Origin: Balanoglossus misakiensis
Taxonomy: Eukaryota; Hemichordata
Direction: 5' to 3'
Assembly: GCA_040954595.2 (NCBI GenBank)
Contig: CM082577.2
Span: 5,766,001 to 5,830,000, forward strand
DNA: 64,000 bases
Shown: in pieces, positions 1 through 11,751 of the stretch
How the letters are laid out: each line of letters begins with the position of its first letter
Position numbering within the stretch: the first letter of the stretch is position 1
The notes under the pieces: model-generated
What the model was told of the DNA's origin: nothing
The model's input: only the letters and a program-made list of their open reading frames with translations
The model's database searches: none
Position numbers and translations under genes: made by a program

Positions 1-57
1 ATGTGTGTGTGTATATCTGCGTGTATGTATGTATGTATGTATGTATATTGTATGTAT

Positions 58-274
58 ATTGTATGTATGTATGTATGTATGTATGTATGTATGTATGTAT
101 GTATGTATGTATGTATGTATGTATGTATGTATGTATGTATGTATGTATGTATGTATGTATGTATGTATGTATGTATGTATGTATGTATGTATGTATGTAT
201 GTATGTATGTATGTATGTATGTATGTATGTATGTATGTATGTATGTATGTATGTATGTATGTATGTATGTATGT
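58..274. repeat. (TATG)n microsatellite
   Basis: About 54 uninterrupted copies of the tetranucleotide TATG, preceded by an imperfect stretch (positions 1-57) of related GTGT/TATG words. It lies in the intron before the first visible IDO exon. The array has no stop in any forward frame, which gives artefactual Met-Tyr-Val-Cys readings on the plus strand. Confidence 0.97.
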
Positions 275-357
275 ACCTGAATATACCTATTCATATTCCA
301 AAAGATACTACGTCATATTTCAAAATTAGATGCAATGCCACTTTTTCTTCATTTCAG

Positions 358-1844
358 TACGCTGGCGGCACTTCAGCTCAGGGGGCCTTACTTTATAGTT
401 TTGATGAGGCACTAGGAATCAAACACGATCCAGCTAAAGGTGATTATTTCTGTTGCATGTACTTTTCGATTCTCATATTGTATATTTTTATACGTATCTC
501 TCCCCCTCACCAACACTGCCATGAAAAAAACACAGACTGGTCTACGTACTGATATTTATGAAGGTCTGATGGTTTGTTTAATGTCTTTTACAATGTCGCG
601 AAAAACAGGGACAGGTCGCACTTGGAAGATTCTTGCACCGTGTAGGCGGTTCTGGCCACGTTTTGTTTCATCAAATCACAACACAATGTGTTTTTTTTTT
701 CATCCAGAGGCAGTCATCTCGAAGTTCAAACAATACATGCCTCCAGACCATAGGGCATTTATCAAAGCAATATCAAGAGGACCTTCAATTAAAAATTTTG
801 GTAAGAGAAATGGATGATTTGTTTATGTGCATGGTGATTTGCATATTGATCACACATATTTTATTTTCAGGGAAGATATAACATCTGGTCTGGCTGTCTG
901 TATTGCATAAGCTTTTGTTGTGGGGGTACTGGGGGTTCTGTTCGGCATATACTTTATAACATTTGTTTCTGTTTTCTGCACCAGTTGAAACATTGCAAGA
1001 TGGCACGTTACTGGACGCGTACAACGACTGCGTGAAAGCGTTGGCAGACTTCAGGAGCTATCACCTACAGCTTGCGTGCAGGTAAAGTCGGATGAAAGAC
1101 AGATGACGAAGTCTGTCACCTTTTAGAGGGTTATTGGACAATCAGGAACATCTGAAGCTAATGTTGCTCATAATAATGTTTAAAAGGAATAGAACCATTC
1201 TTGTAATTATGCATATTTTGCAGACAGTCGCAATGGGGATATGCTGACATGGAGGGTTTTCAAAAGGAAACTGCGCTAAGATGGCGCTGGAAGTATTTTA
1301 GTGCTGAGAACCTAGATCACTGTACAAATTTGCCATACCCGTTGTCTTAAACCAGATTAGACCCGGCATTAAGGGTTACCTGCCGCGAGTCTTGTGGTCG
1401 TTACCTTGCACATATAGCCTAAAAATCAATGAGTGTAGTTGAAATACAATGTACTTGTATAGTGGAACATTCCCGTATGTGATGTTACGTCAGCTTTCCA
1501 AGGAAGACAATCTACAATTGAATTTCTTGTAGGTACATCACAATCCCAGCACAAAAGAAGGCGAATGACAGCAATGAAGGTGCGACGGGCCAAGCTCGGC
1601 AAGTGAAAGGATTGGGCGGTACTGGTATGTATACAATGTATATACAATCCGCATTACCTTACGTGGGTTTTTGATTCCACGGCGTCATAGTACACTCAAG
1701 TATGTTTTTGCATTTTATCCGTCCACCCAAGTATTGACTGACTCTCATTTCATTTTTTTATCTCTTTGGGCAGGTTTCATGCAATACTTGAAAGGACTTC
1801 GCAACACCACATCAGCTGCAATACTGAAGGACACCGAGATGTAG
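358..1844 (+). CDS. IDO: Indoleamine 2,3-dioxygenase, copy 1 (3' exons only, cut at window edge)
   Basis: IDO is the cytosolic haem dioxygenase that opens the indole ring of L-tryptophan to N-formylkynurenine. Five coding exons are visible: 358-439, 708-800, 985-1081, 1533-1624 and 1774-1844 (TAG). They sum to 435 bases in one continuous frame (144 residues plus stop). They correspond to exons 9-13 of the complete copy at 19221-26312, with the same exon lengths except exon 12, which is 92 rather than 86 bases. Motifs seen are YMPPDHRAF, the proximal haem-ligand motif RSYHLQ, and the C-terminal FMQYLKGLR. Unlike the other copy, the substrate-loop motif reads GGTSAQ instead of GGSAAQ, and the late Gly-rich loop reads GLGGTG instead of GTGGTG. 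The 5' exons lie outside the window, so whether the gene is intact cannot be judged. Nothing visible is broken. Confidence 0.93.
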
Positions 1845-3742
1845 CTTTTAAACCAAATACGCCTATAGGCTATAGCCCTACATTATACTATGGATGAATC
1901 TCGGACTGTTTGCCACAGAAATAGAGATCACAGCCTTTGTCAAACTCACTGCTTTTACATGGTATCTTCATGTTTTAAAAGGGAGTGAAAAAGTTGTCAT
2001 TACAAAAAAGCACGAAATGTCAGGTACATTGTATATACATGTAGTCTTCGACAGAATTGATGAACGTTAACGTTGGTGGCGCCCTTCAACAATGCCCCCA
2101 CATCGTCATTCTCTTTTCTTTCATATGGATGTGTGTGGCAAGCTGAAGCTGAGCACCTGCAGATACATACACGGCAGGATACAAATTTCTGCATGCTGGT
2201 TGTTATACGGCATACTTTGCGGTAAAGATCACAGGCATTCCACACGATAGGACCTTAAACTTTGACCGCAACTTATATTACCTCAGCCCTCTATCCAGTT
2301 CTGTACCTACAGAAGGCTTGTTATCCCAAGAAACTGCAAATTTATAATCTGACAAAGCTAATCAAATTTTATATTTAAAAAAATCACAATTCCCGGCCCC
2401 TGTTACAGTTATGCCTTGCAGTTGAGATTGTACTACATTTGTTGTTGTTGTTGTTTTCTCGTACAAAAACCAAGGTCAAGTAGGGCGTGGGAAGGACTAC
2501 CTTATTACGGATGAAACCACTGTCCGGACCTCGGCTTGTATGTGGTGGTCTCCAATCGGTATATTTGTCGTCCGGTAAAGGGCAAAACTTTGACTACGGT
2601 GACGCTTTAGGCTGCTTGCCAAGTTTGCAATTTTCACACCTTTCCGAACTACATCCGAATCAGAATATCCGCCTGCTGACCACCTGCGGAGTTGCCTGAA
2701 AACTGCACTGTAATTTTGGGCGATTTTAAAAACTGATATAGTGATATTGCAAAGAATTGTGCAATATTTTTTGTCGCCATTAATTTAACGACTTCGAATA
2801 TTTGAATGAGAATTGACGCTACACGAATCTCTTTATCCACCCGGCTTGGTTCTTAATCCTTGCGTGACCTTATGGAAATAAAACACGTCTTTCACATATG
2901 ACGGCGCTTTGTTTTCGCGGTCTCGCGGCCGTGCCCCTCAATATTGTAACGGAGGTCGTGTCCTGACCTGTCGGGCTTGGCAGCGTCCCGTTGCTGTCGC
3001 CTAGCTGCACCGTGTCTATGGTTGCACTGTGTCGCATAAATCATATCATTGGTTTTGTGAAGGGAAAACAAAACGGGATAAAAATGATGTATTCATGATC
3101 AGTTCCACTTTAATTTGTAACACGCAAAGTAGTGTATAGAATAAGCTTGTAGATAAAATAGCGGTCTGGTAGGTAGTACTAGGTGTGAACGTTTTGACAG
3201 ACGACGTCAACGGTCAAGAGAGTCATGATCCAAACAAATGGATATTGGCCAGGGGCACCCTAGTCTTTTTTATCGATAGACCTTATTTACTTTTATGATT
3301 TTTAAAAAGCGCCTCCGTGAATACGACGACGTTTTCCTGTATATGGTGAATAAAACAGCTTTTCTTCTGAAAAGAAAAGAAAAAGTCTTCGTGTGCGTGT
3401 CTCGTTCTTGGTTGCAGGTTGGGCTATGCGTGTATACAGACCGACGTCCGACGCCTGTGCTATTTACTTGTACACCAAACAGTCCCAAAAGTACGCACAA
3501 CCGCTATGATTTCTAAGGTGACAAACGCCTGTGCCAAATCAAACACCGTACCTATTGACCATCGTCGTAAAACCACGACCTGTTTACGGCAACTGCCGCG
3601 GAGCGGAAACACGGTCGGCTCTGGCTTGCGAGAATGCTATTGACCGAATGTTTGACAGCAGGGTTGATTGAAAGTTGCGCCTTCAATTAAAACGACCTTC
3701 CTAGGGAGTCTTGAGTTCAGAGGTCAACGAACGAGTATCAAA
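1845..3742. other. Intergenic: 3' region of IDO copy 1 and upstream region of PSMD10
   Basis: No convincing coding exon is seen here. Short open frames lack family resemblance and splice context. The stretch should hold the 3'UTR of IDO copy 1, with a candidate poly(A) signal at 2877-2882, and the promoter and 5'UTR of PSMD10. A short (GTT)n run lies near 2440-2455. Confidence 0.6.
2877..2882 (+). terminator. Candidate poly(A) signal AATAAA for IDO copy 1
   Basis: A canonical AATAAA lies about 1.03 kb after the IDO copy 1 stop and before the PSMD10 start. The assignment is by position only. Confidence 0.35.
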
Positions 3743-5891
3743 ATGTCGGAAGTAGAAATCTGCAAACTTGCCTATGATGGACATTTCGAAACTTTGAAGC
3801 GGAAAATCGACGCGGATAAAAATCTTGCGACAAAGAAAGATCAGGTAATTTACGATGAGAATATTCTGTGACGTGAAAGAAGATATACCGGGGAGGAGTG
3901 AAAGAAAGCTTACAGTAATGTACGTAGGATGACATTGCAAATTTGATTGCAACCGGAACGCACGTGGGATTGTTTACACTTTTGCAAGTTCTAAAAAGTG
4001 CGATATTGTATATTCTTTTGTTTTATCAAAGATGCATTTGCTTCTCTGCGGTCGCAGAGCGCTGTTCAAGCATGGGTGGAAATAGAATCTGGCTTTTTAC
4101 ATGCATCAGGTTGCCAAAAACATCTTTACTTGCTATTGGCAAAATCTAAGTGCTGTGGTTGTGTTATCATTTCCAGAGTAGCAGAATGCCACTGCATTGG
4201 GCTGCAGCGGCAGGACACAAGGAGATTGTGGATTATCTTCTGAACGTGGGCGTACCCGTGAATGTAGGAGATGATGTAAGTGTGGCACAGTGTTATCACG
4301 AAGGAGAGCAACAGTGTTCATCTATTGCCCTGCGAAACTGTTAAACAGCTGGGTTTTTTTCCTCTCGGTTCTTTCACCAATGGAATGATTGATTGATTGT
4401 GAGTTTGTAATGAATATGTCTTTTTCTTATAAAAAATGAAGTTTCCAGCACCATCAGAAAGAGATGATAGTGTTCATGAAAATCATCATTTCCTATAGAC
4501 CAGAAGATCTGTGGTTCGAAGTAATGAGCGCCCTCAAGTGACAGATCTTTCAATACAGGGCAGGGCAGAATTCATAGTGAATTTCAAATGCTGTCACTCT
4601 TCTTCCAGTCAGAATGGACGCCCCTTCACATTGCAGCATCAGCTGGAAGACAGGAGGTTGTCACATCTCTGCTGAGCAGAAAAGCACATGTGAATGTGAG
4701 CAACCAAACGGGACAGACGCCTCTGCACTACGCAGCATCAAGGAACAGGATAGATGTAAGATTACTACTTCAAATGCACTAAAGGTGTTAAATCCTTGGA
4801 AGCTTTTGAAAGTTCTCAAGTTTCTGTGGTTTTACCAGATGAGCATTTTCTCTCCGCTAATCACTGACTAAGATCTGGCATTTGATTGAAGGTAACAGAA
4901 ACCTTATTGGGACACGGAGCCGAGGTTGACTGCTACGACCGTCTTTCTGCCACACCGCTGCACAGAGCAGCGTCACTAGGCAACGTCAAGATAGTTCAGC
5001 TGTTGTTAGAGCACCATGCGCCCGTGGAAGCCCAGGATGTGGAGGGAAACACGCCACTGTGAGTAGATTTTTTTTCTTCTGATTTTTCGTTATATCTTTT
5101 TCTGCTTTTAAAAAAAACTTTATTTACGTTAATCATACTATTAAGACAGAAAATTAACTATGGTTAATAATGCATCCCCATCATCTATAAGGTGATATGG
5201 ACTGGAAGATTTGCCACTAGAGGGCGCTATACACGGGTCACATAAAATTTGACTTCTGTAGTTTATTTGTAAACGTGAATTCTCTTCAGTAGGTGAAGAG
5301 TGTGATCAAAATTACTGCACGAGTATACCCATATTCTGATCAAAGTTAAATCAAAACGATCAAATCTGGCTGTTGTCTTTCTTTTATTTTGTATGATGTT
5401 TGCCACTGCTGAAATCCCTATAGACATTTGGCATGTGAAGAAAACAGAAGCGACGTTGCCAAGATGTTGCTGGATGCTGATGCAAGCTTACACACTATGA
5501 ATAAGGTGGGTGTGTCTATAAACAGCAGATGTTCGTTTATCACCTGACTGCTACTCATTGAATCTCAAACTGTGGTGATCATCCAGTGGGATATTCTACC
5601 GAGTGTGAATCTGAACATCTGGATGGGAAAAGTCTGATAGCAACAATGTCAGAGTGGTTCACCCTGTGAAATGAATGAGTTGTCACTTTTGTTTGAAGAT
5701 CTTGTTGTATAATGCAGCTTCTTGACTTTCAAGTCCCATTGTCTGCGTGTCTGTCTGTCTGTCTGTCTGTCTACTTGTCTGACTGACTGACTGGCTGCAT
5801 GTTGTGTCTCTGTTCACAGGACGACAAAACGCCACTGGACCTTGCCGCCGACAACTTGCGAAAGATGCTGGTCAAACTAAGTCAAGGCTGA
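3743..5891 (+). CDS. PSMD10: 26S proteasome non-ATPase regulatory subunit 10 (gankyrin), ankyrin-repeat protein
   Basis: Gankyrin is an all-ankyrin chaperone that binds the ATPase subunit Rpt3/PSMC4 during assembly of the 19S proteasome base. In vertebrates it also binds RB and MDM2. Six coding exons: 3743-3844, 4177-4275, 4609-4755, 4892-5058, 5424-5505 and 5820-5891. They join in frame to 222 residues, against 226 in human. The N-terminus carries the family's non-canonical first repeat (CKLAYDGHFETLK, then LATKKDQ). It is followed by ankyrin repeats with TPLHxAA-type cores (MPLHWAAAAG, TPLHIAASAG, TPLHYAASRN, TPLHRAASLG, TPLHLACEEN, TPLDLAADN). Introns fall inside repeats. An in-frame codon exists upstream at 3668, but 3743 gives the family-like N-terminus. 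The gene sits between the two IDO copies, in the same orientation. No defect was seen. Confidence 0.95.
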
Positions 5892-6413
5892 AAGGGCCAT
5901 GCAACAGAACACAGTGTGCATAATTCTACGTCATGTGTTATGTAAAAGTGTGAATGAAGGAAAAAAAAAACATACTGTATTTTGGAATTTGCTGGCCACG
6001 TGAAATTACCATGCACATCAGTTGATGGTTCAGCGCTGTTACGATGTTGCAACAGTACTTGAGTCTCAACATTGCCGGTTCTTTTTTAAACTTGAGATAA
6101 ATCTGCATGAAATTTGTGTGCTCCAGATTGTTCGTTTGTACAGAAAGTAACCAGCTAAAAAAACACAGTATTTTTCAACTCAGCAGATGCTGACAGTGAA
6201 GTGTCAGCTGGTTTTGTAACATTTCAAGAAAGATGATGAACACGCCAGCATCCACGAGATAAAGTGAAAAATTTATCAAGATATCCAGAAAGTAATGAGA
6301 AAGTACAAAAGTTCTTCATTTGGTAGCATTTCACTTCGTTATCATACTTTACTATTTTATCATAGTCCCTGGGACTTTGAATTGATGTATAACTGCCCTA
6401 CTAAACAAATGAT

Positions 6414-6419
6414 AATAAA
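6414..6419 (+). terminator. Candidate poly(A) signal AATAAA for PSMD10
   Basis: AATAAA about 520 bases after the PSMD10 stop. Assigned by position and consensus only. Confidence 0.45.
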
Positions 6420-7914
6420 ATTGTCGGTTCAAATGAAAGTTGTCTGCATTTTGTCATCTTCAACCTTGATGGATTTTTTTCACCTGTGCTAACCCTGGAT
6501 TCCCATAACTCTCTCTTCCTGTCTCTTTATGCATAATTTGTCTCTCTATCTCGTTTCAATGACCACTGCATTTCGCTCGACCAGACCAGCAGAGCACGTA
6601 CATAGATGCAGGTAATCTGCCATTTTGAAATGTGTAAGTTTTTTCTCTCTCCCAGAAGTGGACACAAGAAACACAAGGTGATCACCTGAACTTTGAGTGA
6701 AGACACTTTCTGTCTTGTCCTACAGTGTAGTACTCAGTGCTGTCATTATTTTTGTCCATCTTTTTGACCCTAAAGTACAGAAACACAGATAACAATTGAG
6801 AGCACTTTGTTAATAAGCAATCAGTTATAACCACTACCTGCCTTTTCGTACTTCTTAATGAGGCGGGCACCCAGCATATCTATCTCTCTCCATTTAGATG
6901 CATCACCATAGGATGCAATTAGTCTATAGCAAACATCAGACTCCATCAAAGGAATGTACTTTCTCCTTGTAGCTGAAAGTGTGAGAATATGATCCCAGGT
7001 CGTTGGTATGGGATATTCTATTTATACCTAAAATAAATGTAAATCAACAACAGATTATACTTGGGGAATAATTTTTTTTTTTTTTTTTTAAATTTCACTT
7101 GCATAATTACATTCACATTGATGCACATGTAAATATGTCAAAGGTATAAAAAGATTAGAAAAAAAAATCTTTCCAAATGTATCTATTAAAGGGTGAAAAA
7201 TTGCCCAGATTTGGCTGAGGTGACTTGCTACAAGCCTGAATTTATAGATAAAATTTTAGATGACACAAGACCTGTAAGTCATTTCTAATAGACCACTATA
7301 TTGTAGAGCTGTGCTCAATTTGGGAAAGTTCTTGTCATAGAACTTCGATAATGTTTTCCTTTGCTCATAATCATGAAATTTAGATTATAAACATGTCCTT
7401 ACTTCTTTTCTCAAATGCGACGAAAATTAAGTTTTTTTATTATTCTGAAAATCTCTCTTGAACACTATTTTACTCCACAGTCTGTTTACGTGACATTCTG
7501 CACGACAAAAGTAAACAAATCGTAAAATTTGCTTATCAAGCAGTAACTGAAATCTGTGTACGCACAGATGATTGGTTCTTTTTTTAACTACCAGTAGACT
7601 GAATTTTACATAAACAACACATTGCACTTTGAGTGAGTGCATCTGGGTGTGTTGTATGTACTATTCACTGAAAGATTTGTTGTTAAAGGGCACTCTTCTC
7701 GGCGAGTGGGGGGCACTGATGGTTCTACAGTACCGTAGGTTTAGCACCAATAGCAGAAACTAATGAACGTTAATTGAATGCCCACAAAATATACGTACTG
7801 GAAAATGTTACCGTACTAGCCATTCTACTACACTTTATAAAATTTTCGATAAAATTTAAACAATTAGGTTCGACATACATAGTAAGTACATAAATGTGTG
7901 TTTGTGCACATGCT

Positions 7915-7921
7915 TGTGTGC

Positions 7922-7957
<36 letters not shown>

Positions 7958-7962
7958 GTGTG
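7915..7962. repeat. (GT)n microsatellite
   Basis: A nearly pure GT/GC-interrupted dinucleotide array in the intergenic region downstream of the CNPY gene. Confidence 0.95.
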
Positions 7963-8123
7963 AACATGACAACACAGTTTCCTGCATTTCTACATGAAAG
8001 CCAGTGTGATATACCGGTACACACTGAACAATGGATAAAACAGCAACGAGCACAAAAGCCATGAGTTGGGCCTACACGAGTCTAACTTACAAAAATATAG
8101 GATATCAGTTTTCATATTGCTCA

Positions 8124-10211
8124 TCAGAGTTCCTCGTGTGCAAACTTTGGAGATTCTGTTTCATTGTCACCTTTCCTGCTCTTTTTCTTCTTGGATTTCT
8201 GTTTTTTCTTCTTCTTGTTCTCTTCGTCTTTTGTCTCGGACGCGTTGCCATCCACTCTCTCAGCACCCGTCCACACCTCGCGTAGACATTCTGTGGAAGG
8301 AGGTTTTCGCCATGGTTACTGGTAGTATTTCCATCTCCAGGTAGGCACAGAGTACATTATGAATGATATATTAGACTTTTTTCCTGGCACAAGTACAATG
8401 TTCATTCAAACCTGTCTATAGTGGCCAGTCAAGTGACTTTCCTGAACTGGCCTTTATAGACAGGTGGCTTTTATAGACAGGTCAATTAATGAACACGTAA
8501 ATTGCACAGGGACTGTAACAAAGAGGCCATAGAGGTGGCCACTAAGACAGGTTTGACTGTATAATGGTTTTTAGAAACAAGAAAACAGGATACCTTGCTC
8601 GTCTTGTTTCAATGCCCTATCAGCGCAAAGATAGTTCATCAAAGGCGTGTCGCTGTCTTGGTGATGATAGTACCATTCTTCGAGGTCTTCCTCGTGGTCT
8701 TCCATCAGCTGTTCACACTTTGGACGGAGGTCAGGGGAAGGGAGAGGGGAAGGGGAGGGAGAGGGGAAGGGAGAGGGGAAGACGGCAGAAGGGAAGAGAA
8801 AACCACAAGCCGTTACTTGAAACCTGCTCACAATAAAGGAGCTCATCAGAATGTGTATGATGTGTATGTGTATGTCTCTGTGTTTACAAAGCAATTTTGA
8901 GTGTCGACTGTTTTTTTTTATAGCAGAGAGTTTGTTCTATTAATTTCAAAAGGCTGAAAACTTACATATTTCTTCATGGTTGTGATTTCCGCTGAGGGCA
9001 AGTCCCACATGTCGTACGGTATTCCCAGGTCAACTTTGACCCCTTTGTCGACCAATCCGTGCAGGGTCTCGAAAGTTTCGCTCCTTCCCTTGGCAAATCT
9101 ATAAGAGAGAACATGTTGTTTGCTCTGCTCCTAAGAACTTGTGCAATAGTTTATAAATGTAACAGGATTTGGCAGAAACCAGATGACTGGGGACAAAAGT
9201 GCCTACGTCATCTCATCTGACATACCTTCGACTTCCTTGCCTCTCAGCATGTAAATTATATTTCAAGACTTCTTCGCAGATGTTCTCAGTTGCTTCAATG
9301 AATCTCATTTCACTGCAACCAAATGACAAAAGTACACAAAGTGCAATAGTTCAGAGCTTTCAGTGGCATCATCATCATCATCTTTCTCCTCCTCATCATC
9401 GTCGTCATCATCATCATCATCATTCTCCTCCTCCTCATCATCATCATCATCCTTCTCCTCATCATCATCTGATACATCATCTGTTACATCATCACTAATC
9501 ATCATTATGATATGCTGTACTTACGAGGTGCGATAATCAACTCGTTTGAGTCTGTCTCCCCTGGCGTCCAGCTGATGACCTACATCAATTTTGGCTTTCG
9601 AGTTTTTAGATTTGTCAAACTGACCTTGCAATTCAATCGCAAATATTTTACACACTGGAAAAAAGGAAAAAATTTTATGAAAAATGTTTGATGGCAAATT
9701 TCAAAACAGGTGCATGGTTACAGTCTTAGTCGAACATAAATTGAGTACTGCAGCTTAATCTACAACACTGGGAAGAATTACTTTTAAATCGACTGCACCA
9801 CGGTGGATCAAGAGAAATCGGTTGAAGTGGTTCCTAAAAACGGCCGTTGAAATAAATGCGGAAGTCCCTCTGTAAAATTTGCGGAATCGAAACTCGACCT
9901 GTGGTGACGACGTTTTACAGTTATGTCACTGCATGAATATTACGTGCTTACTACTGGGGAAAAACATCTACATTCTTTACTATAATCATTATACTTCATA
10001 TGAAATGGGCATAGTTCTTTGACAGAACATATTCACTGCACGAGTGCAGTAGTATTACAGTTTAGATGACAACACTTCCGGGTTTTCCCCCACCTTCACA
10101 TTTTGTTGGGTCTCTGTGTGGATTGTCGCGCTCCGCTTCGATTTCCGTGTCCCCGTTGACGAGAAAGGCAAACACGAGAATCAGAAAGAAGACAGTTGAC
10201 TCCAATTTCAT
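8124..10211 (-). CDS. CNPY3/4: Canopy-family ER chaperone (CNPY3/CNPY4-like)
   Basis: Canopy proteins are saposin-like, cysteine-rich ER proteins. Vertebrate CNPY3 and CNPY4 help fold and export Toll-like receptors. Six exons on the minus strand: 10094-10211, 9525-9654, 9226-9312, 8966-9098, 8594-8717 and 8124-8290. They sum to 759 bases, 252 residues plus stop. The start at 10211 is preferred over an in-frame ATG at 10295 because it places a hydrophobic signal peptide ([16 protein letters not shown]) at the N-terminus. Family motifs are [36 protein letters not shown] and EEWYYHHQ, then a LCADRAL segment and a [10 protein letters not shown] segment. The last exon adds a lysine-rich tract ([15 protein letters not shown]). 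The protein ends in HEEL, resembling a KDEL-type ER-retrieval signal. The GVKVDLGIP and WTG motifs look closest to CNPY4; I treat it as the CNPY3/4 ancestor type. Confidence 0.93.
8406..8556. mobile_element. MITE-like repeat with ~20-bp inverted ends
   Basis: The left end TCAAACCTGTCTATAGTGGC is matched in inverted orientation by the right end (8537-8556) with one small indel. The interior repeats TTTATAGACAGG twice. It lies inside the last intron of the CNPY gene (between the exons ending at 8594 and 8290) and looks like a short non-autonomous DNA element. No coding capacity. Confidence 0.65.
9366..9506. repeat. (TCA/TCC)n trinucleotide tract
   Basis: An imperfect TCA-rich array with TCC interruptions in the intron between CNPY exons 9525-9654 and 9226-9312. 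It produces spurious poly-His (+) and poly-Asp/Glu (-) open frames. Confidence 0.95.
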
Positions 10212-11226
10212 CGTCTTAACCTCTTTTCGCGCAGTTCTCACTCCCAACTCCAGGACTCGAAGATACCGGAGTGCCTGTACCGATACTGAAAACACTGCAG
10301 TCTATCAAGACACGCTGTTGAGCACATCGTCGGAACGGCCGTAGTGATTGGCCGAAGCAAATGATTGACATATAAAGTACCGCCCACCAACGCGCAACGT
10401 GTTGACCTAGCTTCGCACGAGTAGCTTCGCCATATTTATCTGCTGCACGTGTTGACCTTCGTACGAGACTCGTTAACGCAGAATTCCGCGTCCGGGACGC
10501 AAGCTTTTTTGCTGGGACGCGGGTTCACTTTGATGTCTGCGTCCGGGGAACCCCAGCTGAGCGCACACTGCAGTGATTAATGATCGTCTTGTAATTTTAA
10601 TTTGTTTATTCAAAAACGCTTTTACGGCTTGCTAATCCAGAAGATTGACACTTGTAAACAAAAACAAAGTGTGAAATAATCATTTGACTAAAGCATGTTA
10701 GAGTTTTCCTGACAACAAAAGAAAAACTGGCTTCGTTTTTCCTTTGGCAGGTCCGCCAATTGCCTTGTCAACAAGTTGTGAACGATGTGTCATTAATTAG
10801 AGGCCGATGTCGAGAGCGGGTGGTCGCGCGCGATCGCGGGACGTACCCATGCAGCCGGCCGACTGCATCGAGCGGTGGACCCGATGTACCGCGCACGGTC
10901 AATCGAACGCGCGCGACCTTGTTTTCGACAGTTCAGCGGGTGTCTTTGTTGACTCCCTCGTTCTATGTGTTTGATTTCCGCAAAAAAGAGAAAATTTCTC
11001 GCTTTTGATTATGCTTTTTACAGCCTGTCTATCTTCATTGGTGTACATGTAATCCTTTCACCCGTTTTCGCTTGAAAATCTTTGATTTATCCGACTCCAT
11101 GTAGCTGGACTGGGTTAAATATGGGGGCAAAACTCGTCAACGATCAGAACACTCTGACATCGATAGCTATGCATCGCTTCCTCTCTGTGGTTCCCCGTAT
11201 AAACACAGGGGGCTCTCCCTCCGCGA
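10212..11226. other. Upstream region of CNPY; no gene seen
   Basis: No coding exon is supported. The 10300-10560 part is relatively GC- and CpG-rich and probably contains the CNPY promoter. A second CpG-rich patch lies at 10800-10930. Confidence 0.5.
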
Positions 11227-11251
11227 TTTTATTGTTTGTTTGTTTGTTTGT

Positions 11252-11286
<35 letters not shown>

Positions 11287-11290
11287 ATTG
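11227..11290. repeat. (GTTT)n(GTT)n microsatellite
   Basis: Compound microsatellite: about four GTTT units followed by about 13 GTT units. The forward poly-Val/poly-Cys frames here are artefacts. Confidence 0.95.
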
Positions 11291-11751
11291 ATTGGCAAAA
11301 TCTTTTTCTCAAGCTATGTCAAACTTCAATGAACAGAAAGCCAGAAGGAAATTACTTTATAATAAAAAATGAAACGTTCATAGAAAATGAAAATAAATGT
11401 GGAAATACACTTAAATTGTGATGTTGACTTCGCCAGTAAGTGTGTGGCGAGTACGTATGTGTTATAATATATTGAAAAAATGGGGACCCACAAAAATATT
11501 TAGGGACCCCTGATTTTCACAAGGAAGGGGTCCCAGGGACCCCAAGATTTTGAGGCCTAGCGCAATCCCTGCGAGTAATACTTATTTGCCCCGTATCGTC
11601 TACTTATAATATGCAGGTAATGTGCATTTTGGTTTTTAAAGTCTGGTAGACTGTAAATCTGTTTTAGTCTGGTACTGACTGTTTTCAATCCCGTCAGTGG
11701 AAAACGACCGGTATCATGCCCGCCACATACATGTGTACTTACTTACAAGTA

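Larger units (their letters stand above)
5892..8123. other. Intergenic between convergent PSMD10 and CNPY genes
   Basis: No coding exon is supported. This is AT-rich DNA expected to hold both 3'UTRs. Candidate poly(A) signals are at 6414-6419 (+) for PSMD10 and 7436-7441 (-) for CNPY. A dinucleotide array lies at 7915-7962. Confidence 0.6.

Noticed and set aside
1-552. Open frames with repeated Met-Tyr-Val-Cys
   Set aside because: Translation of the TATG microsatellite running into a true IDO exon by chance; the real exon starts at the acceptor before 358.
9199-9505. His-rich (+) and Asp/Glu-rich (-) frames
   Set aside because: Products of the TCA/TCC simple repeat in a CNPY intron.
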